A DNA stretch of 59,962 bases from Chthonomonadaceae bacterium (GTDB lineage Bacteria; Armatimonadota; Chthonomonadetes; Chthonomonadales; Chthonomonadaceae), in assembly GCA_027450145.1 (NCBI GenBank), contig DAIDKH010000020.1:1-59962 (forward strand). Reading direction: 5' to 3'. A program made the position numbers and the translations under genes. The notes beneath the pieces were generated by a model, which ran no database searches, was not told where the DNA came from, and saw nothing but the letters and a program-made list of their open reading frames with translations. Positions 8,907 to 17,564 of the stretch are shown here, piece after piece (position 1 is the first letter of the stretch; the number at the start of each line of letters is the position of its first letter).

Positions 8907-10947
8907 GCTGCCAGCACAATGCATACCACGTGGTGCTGACAGTGGCCGATCCTAGTGCAAATACCACTGTCACTATGCCGGAGTCCTTGGTAATAAGAGC
9001 GGCGCTCATGGTCCACAAGAGTGCCTTCCATCCCAATGCCAGGTCTTGATGAATGAATGCTGCCTCAGCTATTTGCTGTTTAAACGTCAAAAACATAGCG
9101 GCGCTGAATGCAATCGTTATGGATGCGGCTATCAGCAACCAGTGCGATACGCTAAGGTGCAGGTTCATCTGGATTTTGCGGATGATGATCTGGCCAAGAT
9201 ATGCCAAGCCGCGCGAGCCAGCAGCGGTGGTAAGTGCCATACCGGCGTGCGAAACATCGGGTCCACCTAACCAGGCATCAGCAGCGGCAAATGCAAACGC
9301 GAGTGCGAAACCCGCGCAAATACTTGCTAAGAAAGCACCAATTCCGAACTTTCTACCTGTTGCCGGTAAAAGCAGCGACGCGGCGGCAACGGTGTCTACT
9401 ACCACACTACCAGCGTTGGCGCCCCAACCTGGCCACCCGAATATGGCAATTATGAAAATATAAAATACGACAAGTTTGGCTATGCTACATCGTCCCGTAG
9501 ATAGCGCCAATCCACCGAGTGGCAGAGTGACCATTCCCAAAACCACTCCGAGGTATTCGTTGCCGATGCCGTAATAACGGATGCCGCTAAGCGCATATCC
9601 ACCCAGCATAGCATTCCTTATGAGCCGCCCACCAGTGATCAGGTCAATGGCCAACATGGCCAAGAACACTCCAGTGACGACCGTGGTGCCTGGCCGATTA
9701 GTTTTGTCTGCGATGACCGAAGCGATGAAACCAGCGCTAACCATTATCCCGGCGATTTGAAAACCGTAAGATGTAAGATTGCCTGCATGGAACAGTGGCG
9801 CAATGAGGAGCGCCATTGGAAGCGATAAGGCGCTTAGCAGTATCCAGTTCGTCAGCCTCCACGCGCGCTTCCATTGTGATTGCGCCAACATAGACGCAAC
9901 GACTATTACAATGGCAATCATGGCCAGGGGTAGCATGATCCTGACGGTGCCAGCACCGTTTAGCAGTGCGAGTTTGTCATTGTACGTAATCTGCTTAATG
10001 GTTCCACTTCCCGATCGATTCGAAACGAATTGCAGCTTACGCCCTGTGGTGAATGGGGGAACATGGGTGCCAAGGAAGCCTAGAATGGTAGGCTCAATAT
10101 CGGTGTCAGAGACTAGTCCGTAAGTACGGGTGGTTGGCGAGTAGATCTCTCCTGGTGGAACGCTGTCCCCACTAATAACCAGCAGGACAAGCCGGCGCCA
10201 CTGGGCTGGCAGCGGCATCGTTGGAGTTGCTGTGAGCCCAAGAAGAATAATCGTGGATTGCAGGTGAAGTGCTTTGGATTGCTGTACTAGGGCTGCCGCA
10301 AGCGCCGCTCCTGTGATGCCGTCGTGCGAACCAGGTGATGCAGCACTAACCACGGTGAGACCCTGCGGAGACATCAATATGTTGGATGCAGCGACCAGTG
10401 CTGATGAGGTGCGCAAAGGGAACAACGAGCCACTCACAATCCCACGCTCATTGGTGGCGAGTATTGCTGCCTGGCGACTGAAGGTCCTGTCGCGGGTGAC
10501 CGAAACGAAACGGCTACTAAGTGCGGAGTGTGACGCCTCAATGAGCGTATTCGGTAGCTGATTTAGAAGGTGTCTACTCTCTAATAGGGCTATTTGCGGA
10601 CAGACCAGCACGTTTTTAGGAGGCAAATTTGTATAACCTGTGCGTCTACAGTAGATCTCACCAGCGGTCGCTTGGTGCCCAGGATATAGCTCGGAAGGTT
10701 GATAGAACCCATGGAAGCCGTCTGGCATGGTAACCTCGTTACCCGCGGCTACAGTAAAAAGCACCCGTCGCCAAGAGCGCCTTACTGGCGTAGCCGTGTT
10801 CATGAGAGCGGCGCTGCTGGCGCGAACCATGCGCCGCAAAGCAGACCCCGCTGAACCGGTGAGGTCACCGGCATCCAGGCGCTTACAGACGACTAGAACG
10901 ACTAAAGGAGCGGCTGGAGGCAGCAGGGATTGAGCTGCTGCTGCCAC
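8836..10947 (-). CDS. Polytopic membrane protein with AlkP-like extracytoplasmic part
   Basis: At least 703 residues. The N-terminal ~310 residues look extracytoplasmic and end in GLVSDTDIEPTILGFLG, which resembles the segment near the C-terminus of alkaline-phosphatase/sulfatase folds (TDxxPTIL), though no catalytic Ser/Thr motif is visible. About ten membrane helices follow, with a characteristic stretch GIRYYGIGNEYLG near residue 470. The coordinates use a GTG at 10947, but the open frame continues upstream without a stop and encodes a classical signal peptide (KR, then LHVILLVFAAC, then AAAAQ) that starts about 11010, at the end of queF, without an ATG, GTG or TTG. The function is unknown. 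A transport or envelope-modifying role is only a guess. Confidence 0.7.
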   Translation of the reverse strand: MAAAAQSLLPPAAPLVVLVVCKRLDAGDLTGSAGSALRRMVRASSAALMNTATPVRRSWRRVLFTVAAGNEVTMPDGFHGFYQPSELYPGHQATAGEIYCRRTGYTNLPPKNVLVCPQIALLESRHLLNQLPNTLIEASHSALSSRFVSVTRDRTFSRQAAILATNERGIVSGSLFPLRTSSALVAASNILMSPQGLTVVSAASPGSHDGITGAALAAALVQQSKALHLQSTIILLGLTATPTMPLPAQWRRLVLLVISGDSVPPGEIYSPTTRTYGLVSDTDIEPTILGFLGTHVPPFTTGRKLQFVSNRSGSGTIKQITYNDKLALLNGAGTVRIMLPLAMIAIVIVVASMLAQSQWKRAWRLTNWILLSALSLPMALLIAPLFHAGNLTSYGFQIAGIMVSAGFIASVIADKTNRPGTTVVTGVFLAMLAIDLITGGRLIRNAMLGGYALSGIRYYGIGNEYLGVVLGMVTLPLGGLALSTGRCSIAKLVVFYIFIIAIFGWPGWGANAGSVVVDTVAAASLLLPATGRKFGIGAFLASICAGFALAFAFAAADAWLGGPDVSHAGMALTTAAGSRGLAYLGQIIIRKIQMNLHLSVSHWLLIAASITIAFSAAMFLTFKQQIAEAAFIHQDLALGWKALLWTMSAALITKDSGIVTVVFALGSATVSTTWYALCWQPIRSVAPRPSLPLAPPSPDAESS

Positions 10948-11005
10948 CGGTACGCAGGCTGCAAAAACTAGAAGAATAACGTGCAGCCACGATAGAGCAC
11001 AGCGC

Positions 11006-11377
11006 TTAACGGGATGCCTCCTCGTCGTTATAGTCCACCGTGATGACTGAAGAGAAGCCGCCCCTTACGTTGAAATTGCCTGTGATTCTCATGCGGCGCG
11101 GACGACATACGGTTACGAGGTCATCTAATATCTGATTGGTGACAGCTTCGTAAAAGATTCCCTGGTTTCGGTAGGCCTGAAGATAGAACTTAAGCGCCTT
11201 TAACTCTAGACACGTTGCGGCCGGTACATATTCGATATCAATTGTAGCAAAATCTGGTTGACCGGTTTTAGGACACACAGACGTGAATTCATGGCACGTA
11301 TGTGTAATCAGGTAGTCACGATCGGGTCTAGGGTTAGGAAACGTCTCTAGCAGATCGAGTTGTGAACCGGCATTCAT
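11006..11377 (-). CDS. queF: NADPH-dependent preQ0 reductase QueF
   Basis: A short, type I QueF of 123 residues that reduces the nitrile of 7-cyano-7-deazaguanine (preQ0) to preQ1 in queuosine synthesis. Cys35 in [10 protein letters not shown] is the nucleophile that forms the thioimide, and Asp42 the acid. [16 protein letters not shown] is the NADPH-binding family signature. AAGGAG lies 8 bp before the ATG. No queC, queD or queE is visible. The stop codon overlaps the apparent beginning of the membrane-protein reading frame, which suggests translational coupling. Confidence 0.96.
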   Translation of the reverse strand: MNAGSQLDLLETFPNPRPDRDYLITHTCHEFTSVCPKTGQPDFATIDIEYVPAATCLELKALKFYLQAYRNQGIFYEAVTNQILDDLVTVCRPRRMRITGNFNVRGGFSSVITVDYNDEEASR

Positions 11378-11532
11378 AAAAGCACTCCTTCAGGATGAAC
11401 AGTTGCTCAGTAGGCAACAAAAATATTTCAATCTTTATTTTAGCAAATCCACCGGCAATCACGATATACTCTTTAGTGAGCGGCAAGTTAGTAAAAGACA
11501 GGCTGTTCTCAATTTAACAGGAGGCGACCGGA

Positions 11533-11664
11533 ATGAAGAGCATCTTTGCAGATTGCATCAGCTGCCCATTCGAAATTGACGTGTTTATTTGTGTGAGTGG
11601 CAGTGCGGCTGTGGATCTTCCACGCATTGTCCGCAACAGCGCCGGTCGCTATCTGGTTCCCTAA
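11533..11664 (+). CDS. Small Cys-containing ORF upstream of sigma factor
   Basis: An ORF of 43 codons whose ATG follows a perfect AGGAGG with 8-bp spacing, better than most start sites here. The peptide begins MKSIFADCISCPFEIDVFIC and has Cys8, Cys11 and Cys20, plus Pro12. No signal peptide and no known family. It stands alone, divergent from queF and 161 bp before the sigma-factor start on the same strand. It could be a tiny metal- or redox-binding regulator, or a translated leader; both are inference. Confidence 0.45.
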   Translation: MKSIFADCISCPFEIDVFICVSGSAAVDLPRIVRNSAGRYLVP

Positions 11665-11825
11665 GCATTCGCTATCGCATAGCTTCACGAATACTGCTAA
11701 AAGGCAACCTCATCGGGATGTAGCTTGTTTCACGCTTTGTTGGCGTGACCAATATTGCATTTCTCCGGCGCACAGATTTATTCAATTTATCTGTTTGCTT
11801 TCTGGGCCTACCCGGAGGAATCTCA

Positions 11826-12335
11826 TTGAACTATTCACTTTCAGATCTAGACTGTTCGCCTCTTAACGACATTGAATTGTTGGTTTCCATCAGGGAACGT
11901 GTGGAACGGATGGCTCGCTATTTTGGACGAACCTGCAGCGTGGACAGCGACGATCTAGTGCAGGATGCGTGGGTTGCGGTACTGGAAATGCTTCCGAGGC
12001 TTGATGAAAGCATTGGAGCTCCCGACCAACACCTGCTGAAACGGGCGAGATGGCGCATGCTAGATACCATTCGCAGCAATTCGCGAAGACGACATCTCTC
12101 GTTTGATGACCTTGAACTAGAGGCGCCGGCTCATGACCTAAATGGTAGCATAGACGTCGCAGAACTCATGAGAACGCTTCCCATTATTCAGCAACGGATA
12201 CTTCGCGGCCTTATGGAGGGCTATACCTGGCGCGAAGTAGGGGCACTGGTGGGGTGTTCCTCAGCGAACGTGGCTTACCATGTCCGCAAAATTCGCGAGG
12301 CCTATTATGCTCATTTTCAAGAGCGTCCGACATGA
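11826..12335 (+). CDS. Sigma-70 family (ECF-like) RNA polymerase sigma factor
   Basis: I choose a TTG at 11826 because GGAGGAA ends 5 bp before it; the frame is open further upstream but lacks a site. The 169-residue product has region 2 (VERMARYFGR... DDLVQDAWVAVLEML, then RARWRMLDTIRSNSRRR) and a region 4 helix-turn-helix (YTWREVGALVGCSSANVAYHV). There is no region 1 or 3, so it is ECF-like. No obvious anti-sigma gene adjoins, unless the small Cys-containing ORF upstream serves that role. It faces the GGDEF gene tail-to-tail. Confidence 0.82.
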   Translation: MNYSLSDLDCSPLNDIELLVSIRERVERMARYFGRTCSVDSDDLVQDAWVAVLEMLPRLDESIGAPDQHLLKRARWRMLDTIRSNSRRRHLSFDDLELEAPAHDLNGSIDVAELMRTLPIIQQRILRGLMEGYTWREVGALVGCSSANVAYHVRKIREAYYAHFQERPT

Positions 12336-12378
12336 TGCTCAGGCATGTCTGTATGAATGCGTCCAGTTTTTGGATGCT

Positions 12379-13854
12379 TCAGGCTGCCTGAGCAAGTGCG
12401 ATTTCACATGCGTGGCACACACCACCACTCCCGCGTTGAACGGCGACCTTCAGTGCGCGTTCGGCATTTTCTATCATGTCTAGGGGGGTGAGGGTCTCTT
12501 GGTTAATTGTCTCAATGCCGATCTGCACGCTTATTTTCGCCGGTTGCCAGTCATAGTTAGCAATTTCCTTCTGCAGGCGTTCAGCAAAACATACTGAGCC
12601 TGCAGTGTCGGTATGAGGTAACAACATAACAAACTCTTCGCCATCATACCGGGCTACGGTGTCATAGGGCCGCACTGTCTTACTTATTAGCCGCGCAAGC
12701 GTTCTCAGTATTTGGTCGCCCTCGTCGGTGCCAAACCGGCGGTTGAAGTCCATAAAGCGGTCAATATCTACGAGAACAATCGATGAGATTACTCGATGTC
12801 GTCGATAATATGCTATGGCCTGTTCGATCTGCTCCATTACAAAGCTTCTGTTCTTGACATCAGTTAGCGGATCTTGAGTAACTAATTCCGCGAGGCGTAT
12901 GTTAGCTGACGCCAACTGCTGACGCTGCTGCTCCAGCACGACGTTGAGCGAACGAGCCTGCGCCAATTGCGCCTCTACCTGACGTTCCAATTCTTTGCGG
13001 CGGGTAATGTCCACCCACGCATATAGCACCCCGACTATACTATTACCGCTTCCACGTATAGGGAAGCAGTTTCCAATCACCGTAACCACGGTCCCATGTT
13101 TGTGCTTAACCTGCAGCTCGAGTTCCATTAACGCTTCGCCATCGCATACGCGCCGTAACTGCGCCTGGGTTTCGGTTTCATATTGATTTACTGTATCCGC
13201 CTCGGTCACAGTAAGCAGCTTCCAAATCTTACGAGTTAGGGCCTCGTGCGCGCCGAAGCCAAATAGCCCCACCGCAGCGCGATTCCAGGCAAGAATGCAC
13301 CCTGTGGGGTCGCACGAGTAGCATGCGACAGGTAGATTCTCGAACAGGGTATCGAAACGTCTATTTGCTGCCTCAAGGTACAACAAGGTCGTCTCGCAAA
13401 GGTTCTTTTGGTGTCGCAGCTCTTCGCGTAGAGTTGAGGTATCACGTTTTGCATTGTCGCTCGCCATTAGCAGCGCTAACCGCTGCTGTGCCGCGAACAG
13501 GCCCAACTTGAAGGTATTACCGTCGTGAAGATCGGCAATATGAATATCTGCATCTGGTACCGCGTTAGCGCCACCATACGAGATTATGACGCTATGTTGT
13601 TGACCGCGCCGCTTTCGAAATAATTCTATGGCTGCCTTTGCTTTATCATTCGACGAGTCAATTAGAAGCAAATCAACCGGGTGAGTCTGTATGTATGCAT
13701 CCAGCTCGCGATCATCGCTCATTGCAATTGCCTTACAACCGTGTGACTGCACAACGGCAGCAAGGATGGATGCGCCAGCCTCTGCGCCCGAATAAATCAG
13801 CGCTCTCAAGGGCTCATTACTGTCCTGTATTTTTGTAAGTGGCGCAGTGCACAT
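12379..13854 (-). CDS. Diguanylate cyclase with receiver-like and PAS domains
   Basis: A soluble protein of 491 residues. Residues ~15-130 look like a degenerate receiver domain (HPVDLLLIDSS near 58-68). A PAS domain spans ~165-285 and ends in WVDITRRKELERQ. A short coiled coil spans ~285-325, and a GGDEF domain follows. The active-site signature is Asp404-GEEF rather than GGDEF/GGEEF, in RYDGEEFVMLLP. A product-inhibition I-site, RPYD at 395-398, sits the usual five residues upstream. It probably makes cyclic-di-GMP, but the first-position Asp makes activity less certain. There is no EAL domain. The gene is divergent from the 6-phosphogluconolactonase gene, which is 103 bp away. Confidence 0.9.
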   Translation of the reverse strand: MCTAPLTKIQDSNEPLRALIYSGAEAGASILAAVVQSHGCKAIAMSDDRELDAYIQTHPVDLLLIDSSNDKAKAAIELFRKRRGQQHSVIISYGGANAVPDADIHIADLHDGNTFKLGLFAAQQRLALLMASDNAKRDTSTLREELRHQKNLCETTLLYLEAANRRFDTLFENLPVACYSCDPTGCILAWNRAAVGLFGFGAHEALTRKIWKLLTVTEADTVNQYETETQAQLRRVCDGEALMELELQVKHKHGTVVTVIGNCFPIRGSGNSIVGVLYAWVDITRRKELERQVEAQLAQARSLNVVLEQQRQQLASANIRLAELVTQDPLTDVKNRSFVMEQIEQAIAYYRRHRVISSIVLVDIDRFMDFNRRFGTDEGDQILRTLARLISKTVRPYDTVARYDGEEFVMLLPHTDTAGSVCFAERLQKEIANYDWQPAKISVQIGIETINQETLTPLDMIENAERALKVAVQRGSGGVCHACEIALAQAA

Positions 13855-13957
13855 TTGAATTCCGTCTCCCTACCGAATAAGGCTTAACTACTTCTCTTAT
13901 AGGATTGGTGTGTAAGTATCGGCATAATCTGGTACAAAATACATATTGGAGACGAAA

Positions 13958-14701
13958 ATGAATCAAAAGTCCGTGCTGGTATTCGACTCTGCGGAAGCTC
14001 TTGCGGTTGCCGCTGCCCGTTTTGTAGGAGAGACTGCTGAACGCGCTATTCAGGAGAGAGGGAGGTTTCTGGTAGCACTTTCTGGGGGCAGCACTCCGGC
14101 TAAGATGTATAAGTACTTGGTTGACTATCCCTCTGCATACAATAATTGGGTAGTGTTCGTATCGGATGAACGTTGGGTACCGGAGGACGATCCCGCCTCT
14201 AATATGGGCGCGGCACAACGGCTATTTCTTAACCATGTGCCTATTCCGCCGCAAAATATAAAGCACGCGTATTTGCCAGGGATGACTGCTGCATCAGGCG
14301 CATTGAGGTATGAGCTCGCCCTTAAGGAATTCAGCAGCGATCCGTACCAAAATAACGATGTTCACCTCGATCTCGTGCTTTTGGGCATAGGAGATGATGG
14401 ACATACCGCATCGCTTTTCCCGGGCAAGCCTGCACTGTTCGCTAATGACAGGCTGGTAGTCGATACGCCGCCGGGTACGCTGCCACCCCCGGTTGAACGT
14501 GTAACGTTCACGTTCACAGCAATAAACAAGGCCCGGAATGTTGTCATACTGGCATCGGGCGTAAATAAAAGCTCAATAGTTGCGTCCGCCACTACGGGCG
14601 CGCTCAATGCTAATATGATGCCTGTACAGATGGTGATACCTATAAACGGTGAACTGGTGTGGATGGTCGACAAAGATGCGGCGGGCAAGCTGACTTCTTA
14701 G
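13958..14701 (+). CDS. pgl: 6-phosphogluconolactonase
   Basis: I choose the ATG at 13958, preceded by TTGGAGAC. The protein has 247 residues of the glucosamine-6-phosphate isomerase/6-phosphogluconolactonase superfamily (DevB type). Signatures are ALSGGSTPA (phosphate loop), VSDERWVP and LLGIGDDGHTASLFPG. It hydrolyses 6-phosphogluconolactone in the oxidative pentose-phosphate pathway. No zwf or gnd is adjacent. The coding end forms part of a perfect 11-bp inverted repeat with the intergenic region. Confidence 0.95.
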   Translation: MNQKSVLVFDSAEALAVAAARFVGETAERAIQERGRFLVALSGGSTPAKMYKYLVDYPSAYNNWVVFVSDERWVPEDDPASNMGAAQRLFLNHVPIPPQNIKHAYLPGMTAASGALRYELALKEFSSDPYQNNDVHLDLVLLGIGDDGHTASLFPGKPALFANDRLVVDTPPGTLPPPVERVTFTFTAINKARNVVILASGVNKSSIVASATTGALNANMMPVQMVIPINGELVWMVDKDAAGKLTS

Positions 14702-14719
14702 GGAAATCGCTTGCCCGCC
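14680..14719. terminator. 11-bp perfect hairpin spanning pgl stop codon
   Basis: GGCGGGCAAGC (14680-14690) pairs perfectly with GCTTGCCCGCC (14709-14719), and the 18-nt loop contains the pgl stop codon. There is no T-run on either strand, so it may terminate inefficiently or stabilise the 3' end. It lies between convergent genes. Confidence 0.5.
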
Positions 14720-14754
14720 CGTCATCGTACATTGTCACCACTCGTGGGTGTGCG

Positions 14755-16638
14755 TCAGTCCTTGACCTCAGCATTACGAACGACGTAGGTATCAAAGAGC
14801 GCCTTCAGAATTGATTTGAAGCCAAAGCCTGCCCGCAATGCGATGAAGTCTCCGCCTTTGGCCTGGATCCACTTCTTGCCACTCTCGCTTACATCGTGGC
14901 TGATGAATTTAATTACCACCAGGAAGATATCCGATTTTTTGACCGTCGACTGGATCTTCCTTGACGAGTTCAGTTGTTCACCGTAAAGCCACGTGACGTC
15001 GGCGAAGGGCAGATTGGCTTTCAGTGCCGATACGATGACATCCTGAGGCTTTCCACCGCAAGCGATTGTAAACACCTTACCCTGCATGAGCGGTTTCAGG
15101 CTGCTAATCCACTCCCGCATCTGTGCGTCGGTGGCAGCAATATCCTCTTCCTTATCAAGTTCCTCTGCCTCTTCGTCCCGCTTTACTTTCTTCAGGTGCT
15201 CAACTGCGAACTTCATGTGGTTCTTAAACCGTGCAGTTCCGCGAAGCAACTGTTCAGCGCACGGTCCAATCAGCGCAGTAACATCCTTACATGACGGTGG
15301 GATACCAGCTTTAACGCACGCATCAAGAGCCTCGTTAAGAGCGGCTTTGTCCTCTGCGAATCTCGCGGTGTTCGTGCCGAAATCTGACCTGCCTTCAAAT
15401 AGTAAGCGCAGCTGTTCAATTGCTTCGTCTCTTAGCAGGGCTTTTTGCTTGGAGGCTGCTCTATCCTCAAGCGAGCGTTGGGCCGACCTAAGTTCCGACG
15501 GGAGCTTGCCTGCTATGGAAGCAAGATCATTGTAAGCAAGCGCGGAATTAAGGCCGCTCAGGAACCCGTTTCCTTGGTGATTACGTATGTCCGCAAAGAG
15601 CTTGCACTGGTTTTCGTCCTTGAAATCCAGCTGCTGCAAGAGTACATGAAGCATCTGCTGCCGTGCGGCGATCGTATTGAGAAGCTCTAGAGGGTAATCC
15701 TGGTGCTCTTTACACCAATTCATCGCCTCCTGTGCCTCTGCCACAAGCAGATAATTCTTCGAGAGCTCCCTCCAGAAGTCTTGGGGAGTTTCGTCCTCCT
15801 CCAATGCGTCGAGGTCAAGTTTCACTCTTATCAGGCAATCTGATGTGTTATTCAGGCAGCAGAAGGCGATGTCGGTTAGTACTTCCAACAGGTCGCCCAT
15901 GCATGGTGGTTCCGGTTGATAGACCGAATACGCTTCCTGAATTGACCTTATTTTGCAGACTAACGAACGCACGCGGAGTAGGGTGGCCGGTTGTATGTTA
16001 TAGTCGGTATTGATTTGTTGAGATAACGCGGACCACAATTGCTGTACTTCGATCACCTGGGCCCGAAGTACTGTCTCGCCCTCTTCGTCGAGCGTAGGAG
16101 CGACCGGAGGTGGTGGCGTCAGCTCAATCAGCGCGTTTACCGGCTCATCGGCAAGTAAATTCCCGTCAACAACTGCCTCGGTCACGGTCACAGTCGCAGT
16201 CACAGCCGCCTCCACACCGGTTTCGAGGGTGAGGCCGGTAAAGCCCATTTTCGTAGCGGAGTTTATATTCTCGTCGGACGATAGGCGAATCGGGGAGGCG
16301 TTAGTTTCATCGGGCGTCGTCGCTGGTCGTAGAGTCGTTGGTTGCCCCAACGGAGAGCCAACAATCTCTCGCTCTAACCTCATTAGGGCCAGCCGTTGAG
16401 AATACGTGGCGGTTAACAATTCGAGAATGGATATGACGGCAATATCGTCGAATACTGATTTTGCAGCTGTGTAGGCTGCGTCCAATCTCTCAATCTCTGT
16501 GGTAATAAGTGCGGTGCGGTGCTGTAGGTCCTGCAGTGTCGACTGCCGTGCTTCTAGCGAATGAAGAAGCTGAGCTACACGATCGCTCGTGTTCACATAC
16601 TGGTCCCATTCGGGATGGGGCTCGCTTAGTCCGGACAT
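14755..16638 (-). CDS. Helical protein with C-terminal DUF2325-like domain
   Basis: I start at the ATG at 16638 (MSGLSEPH), 7 bp after GGAGG. The product has about 627 residues. A coiled-coil segment (about 20-65) is followed by a low-complexity Thr/Val/Pro-rich linker (about 95-190), a long helical middle rich in Leu, Glu and Gln, and a charged Glu/Lys stretch near 505. The last ~100 residues fit DUF2325: IACGGKPQDVIVSALK, then WLYGEQ, then KKSDIFLVVIKFISHDVSES. DUF2325 looks like a small Rossmann-type domain of unknown role. No signal peptide. I cannot assign a function; the layout suggests a multidomain sensor or adaptor. Confidence 0.72.
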   Translation of the reverse strand: MSGLSEPHPEWDQYVNTSDRVAQLLHSLEARQSTLQDLQHRTALITTEIERLDAAYTAAKSVFDDIAVISILELLTATYSQRLALMRLEREIVGSPLGQPTTLRPATTPDETNASPIRLSSDENINSATKMGFTGLTLETGVEAAVTATVTVTEAVVDGNLLADEPVNALIELTPPPPVAPTLDEEGETVLRAQVIEVQQLWSALSQQINTDYNIQPATLLRVRSLVCKIRSIQEAYSVYQPEPPCMGDLLEVLTDIAFCCLNNTSDCLIRVKLDLDALEEDETPQDFWRELSKNYLLVAEAQEAMNWCKEHQDYPLELLNTIAARQQMLHVLLQQLDFKDENQCKLFADIRNHQGNGFLSGLNSALAYNDLASIAGKLPSELRSAQRSLEDRAASKQKALLRDEAIEQLRLLFEGRSDFGTNTARFAEDKAALNEALDACVKAGIPPSCKDVTALIGPCAEQLLRGTARFKNHMKFAVEHLKKVKRDEEAEELDKEEDIAATDAQMREWISSLKPLMQGKVFTIACGGKPQDVIVSALKANLPFADVTWLYGEQLNSSRKIQSTVKKSDIFLVVIKFISHDVSESGKKWIQAKGGDFIALRAGFGFKSILKALFDTYVVRNAEVKD

Positions 16639-16732
16639 TACCAACCTCCATGAATTGAATAAGCTGCAAGTTTCTTGCTGCTCTATGTATACAATCCCGG
16701 CGGAATGCAGAAATTCCGGTACTGCTCGAAAA

Positions 16733-17314
16733 TTATCCGGAAAATTTCTCGTTTAGAAAATTCGCAATCATTTGCCTTCCATGTTCCGTAAGGGCGGATT
16801 CGGGGTGAAACTGAACGCCTTCAACCGGATACTGGGTGTGCCGAACACCCATTATTTCGCCGGCTGTGGTCCATGCGGATATTTTTAGCACGGGTGGGAG
16901 CGATTCCTTCTTAATAATTAGTGAGTGATAGCGTGTCGCAACAAATGGGCTCTCAATACCAGCAAACACACCCTGCTGATCGTGGTAGATTTCCGATGTC
17001 TTACCGTGCATAATTTCTGTGTGTCGCACAACCTCAGCCCCAAACGCGGCGCCAATGGACTGGTGACCCAAACACACGCCAAAGATAGGGATTGAGGAGG
17101 CGAACTCTTTTATAAGCGGAACGCAGATACCAGCTTCAAGTGGAGTACACGGCCCGGGGGAGATAAGAATCCGCCGCGGCTTCATAGTAGCAATCTGGTC
17201 AAGGGATATCTTGTCGTTGCGGTGCACTTCGATACCCGCACCCAATTCCCCCAAATACTGCACGAGATTGTAGGTAAAACTGTCGTAGTTATCGATAACT
17301 AGTACATCTGTCAT
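16733..17314 (-). CDS. Anthranilate/aminodeoxychorismate synthase amidotransferase subunit
   Basis: A class I glutamine amidotransferase domain alone, 193 residues. The triad is Cys81 in FGVCLGHQ, His170 and Glu172 in VQFHPES, and SPGPCTP is the PabA/TrpG signature. It supplies ammonia to a chorismate-using partner, for folate (PabB) or tryptophan (TrpE); in many bacteria one such protein serves both. No trpE, pabB or pabC lies in the window, so the pathway cannot be decided, and I leave the symbol open (pabA or trpG). Confidence 0.93.
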   Translation of the reverse strand: MTDVLVIDNYDSFTYNLVQYLGELGAGIEVHRNDKISLDQIATMKPRRILISPGPCTPLEAGICVPLIKEFASSIPIFGVCLGHQSIGAAFGAEVVRHTEIMHGKTSEIYHDQQGVFAGIESPFVATRYHSLIIKKESLPPVLKISAWTTAGEIMGVRHTQYPVEGVQFHPESALTEHGRQMIANFLNEKFSG

Positions 17315-17493
17315 GTGTAGGAACCCTTTAGAATCTATGCACTACCGGTTACAATGTCCTCGTGCGCGTGAATATGGTGTGTCCACAGGCAATAATGGTA
17401 CGGCCCGCAATCGCTCGGCGTCCCTTTGGGTACCGAATCCTTGAGCGTACCGGTTGGCACACTTTAGAAACTATTGCGCTTTTAAGGCAATAA

Positions 17494-17523
17494 CGCCGAA
17501 CACCGCTTAAGCAGGGTTCGGCG
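17494..17523 (-). terminator. Hairpin downstream of the small His-tail membrane protein
   Basis: CGCCGAAC (17494-17501) pairs with GTTCGGCG (17516-17523), an 8-bp stem with a 14-nt loop. On the minus strand it lies 42 bp past the stop codon of the small membrane protein and is followed by TTATTGCC, a poor T-tract. The rest of 17315-17564 shows nothing I can support. Confidence 0.4.
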
Positions 17524-17564
17524 CAAGCACAAACTGAATATTGGTATGAAATTACGAGAGTAAA

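Noticed and set aside
11378-11532. preQ1 riboswitch upstream of queF
   Set aside because: I looked for the class-I preQ1 pattern in the leader of queF and did not see it.
14974-16013. Several open frames on the plus strand inside the DUF2325-like gene
   Set aside because: They are shadows of the long minus-strand gene, without ribosome sites, and low-complexity.
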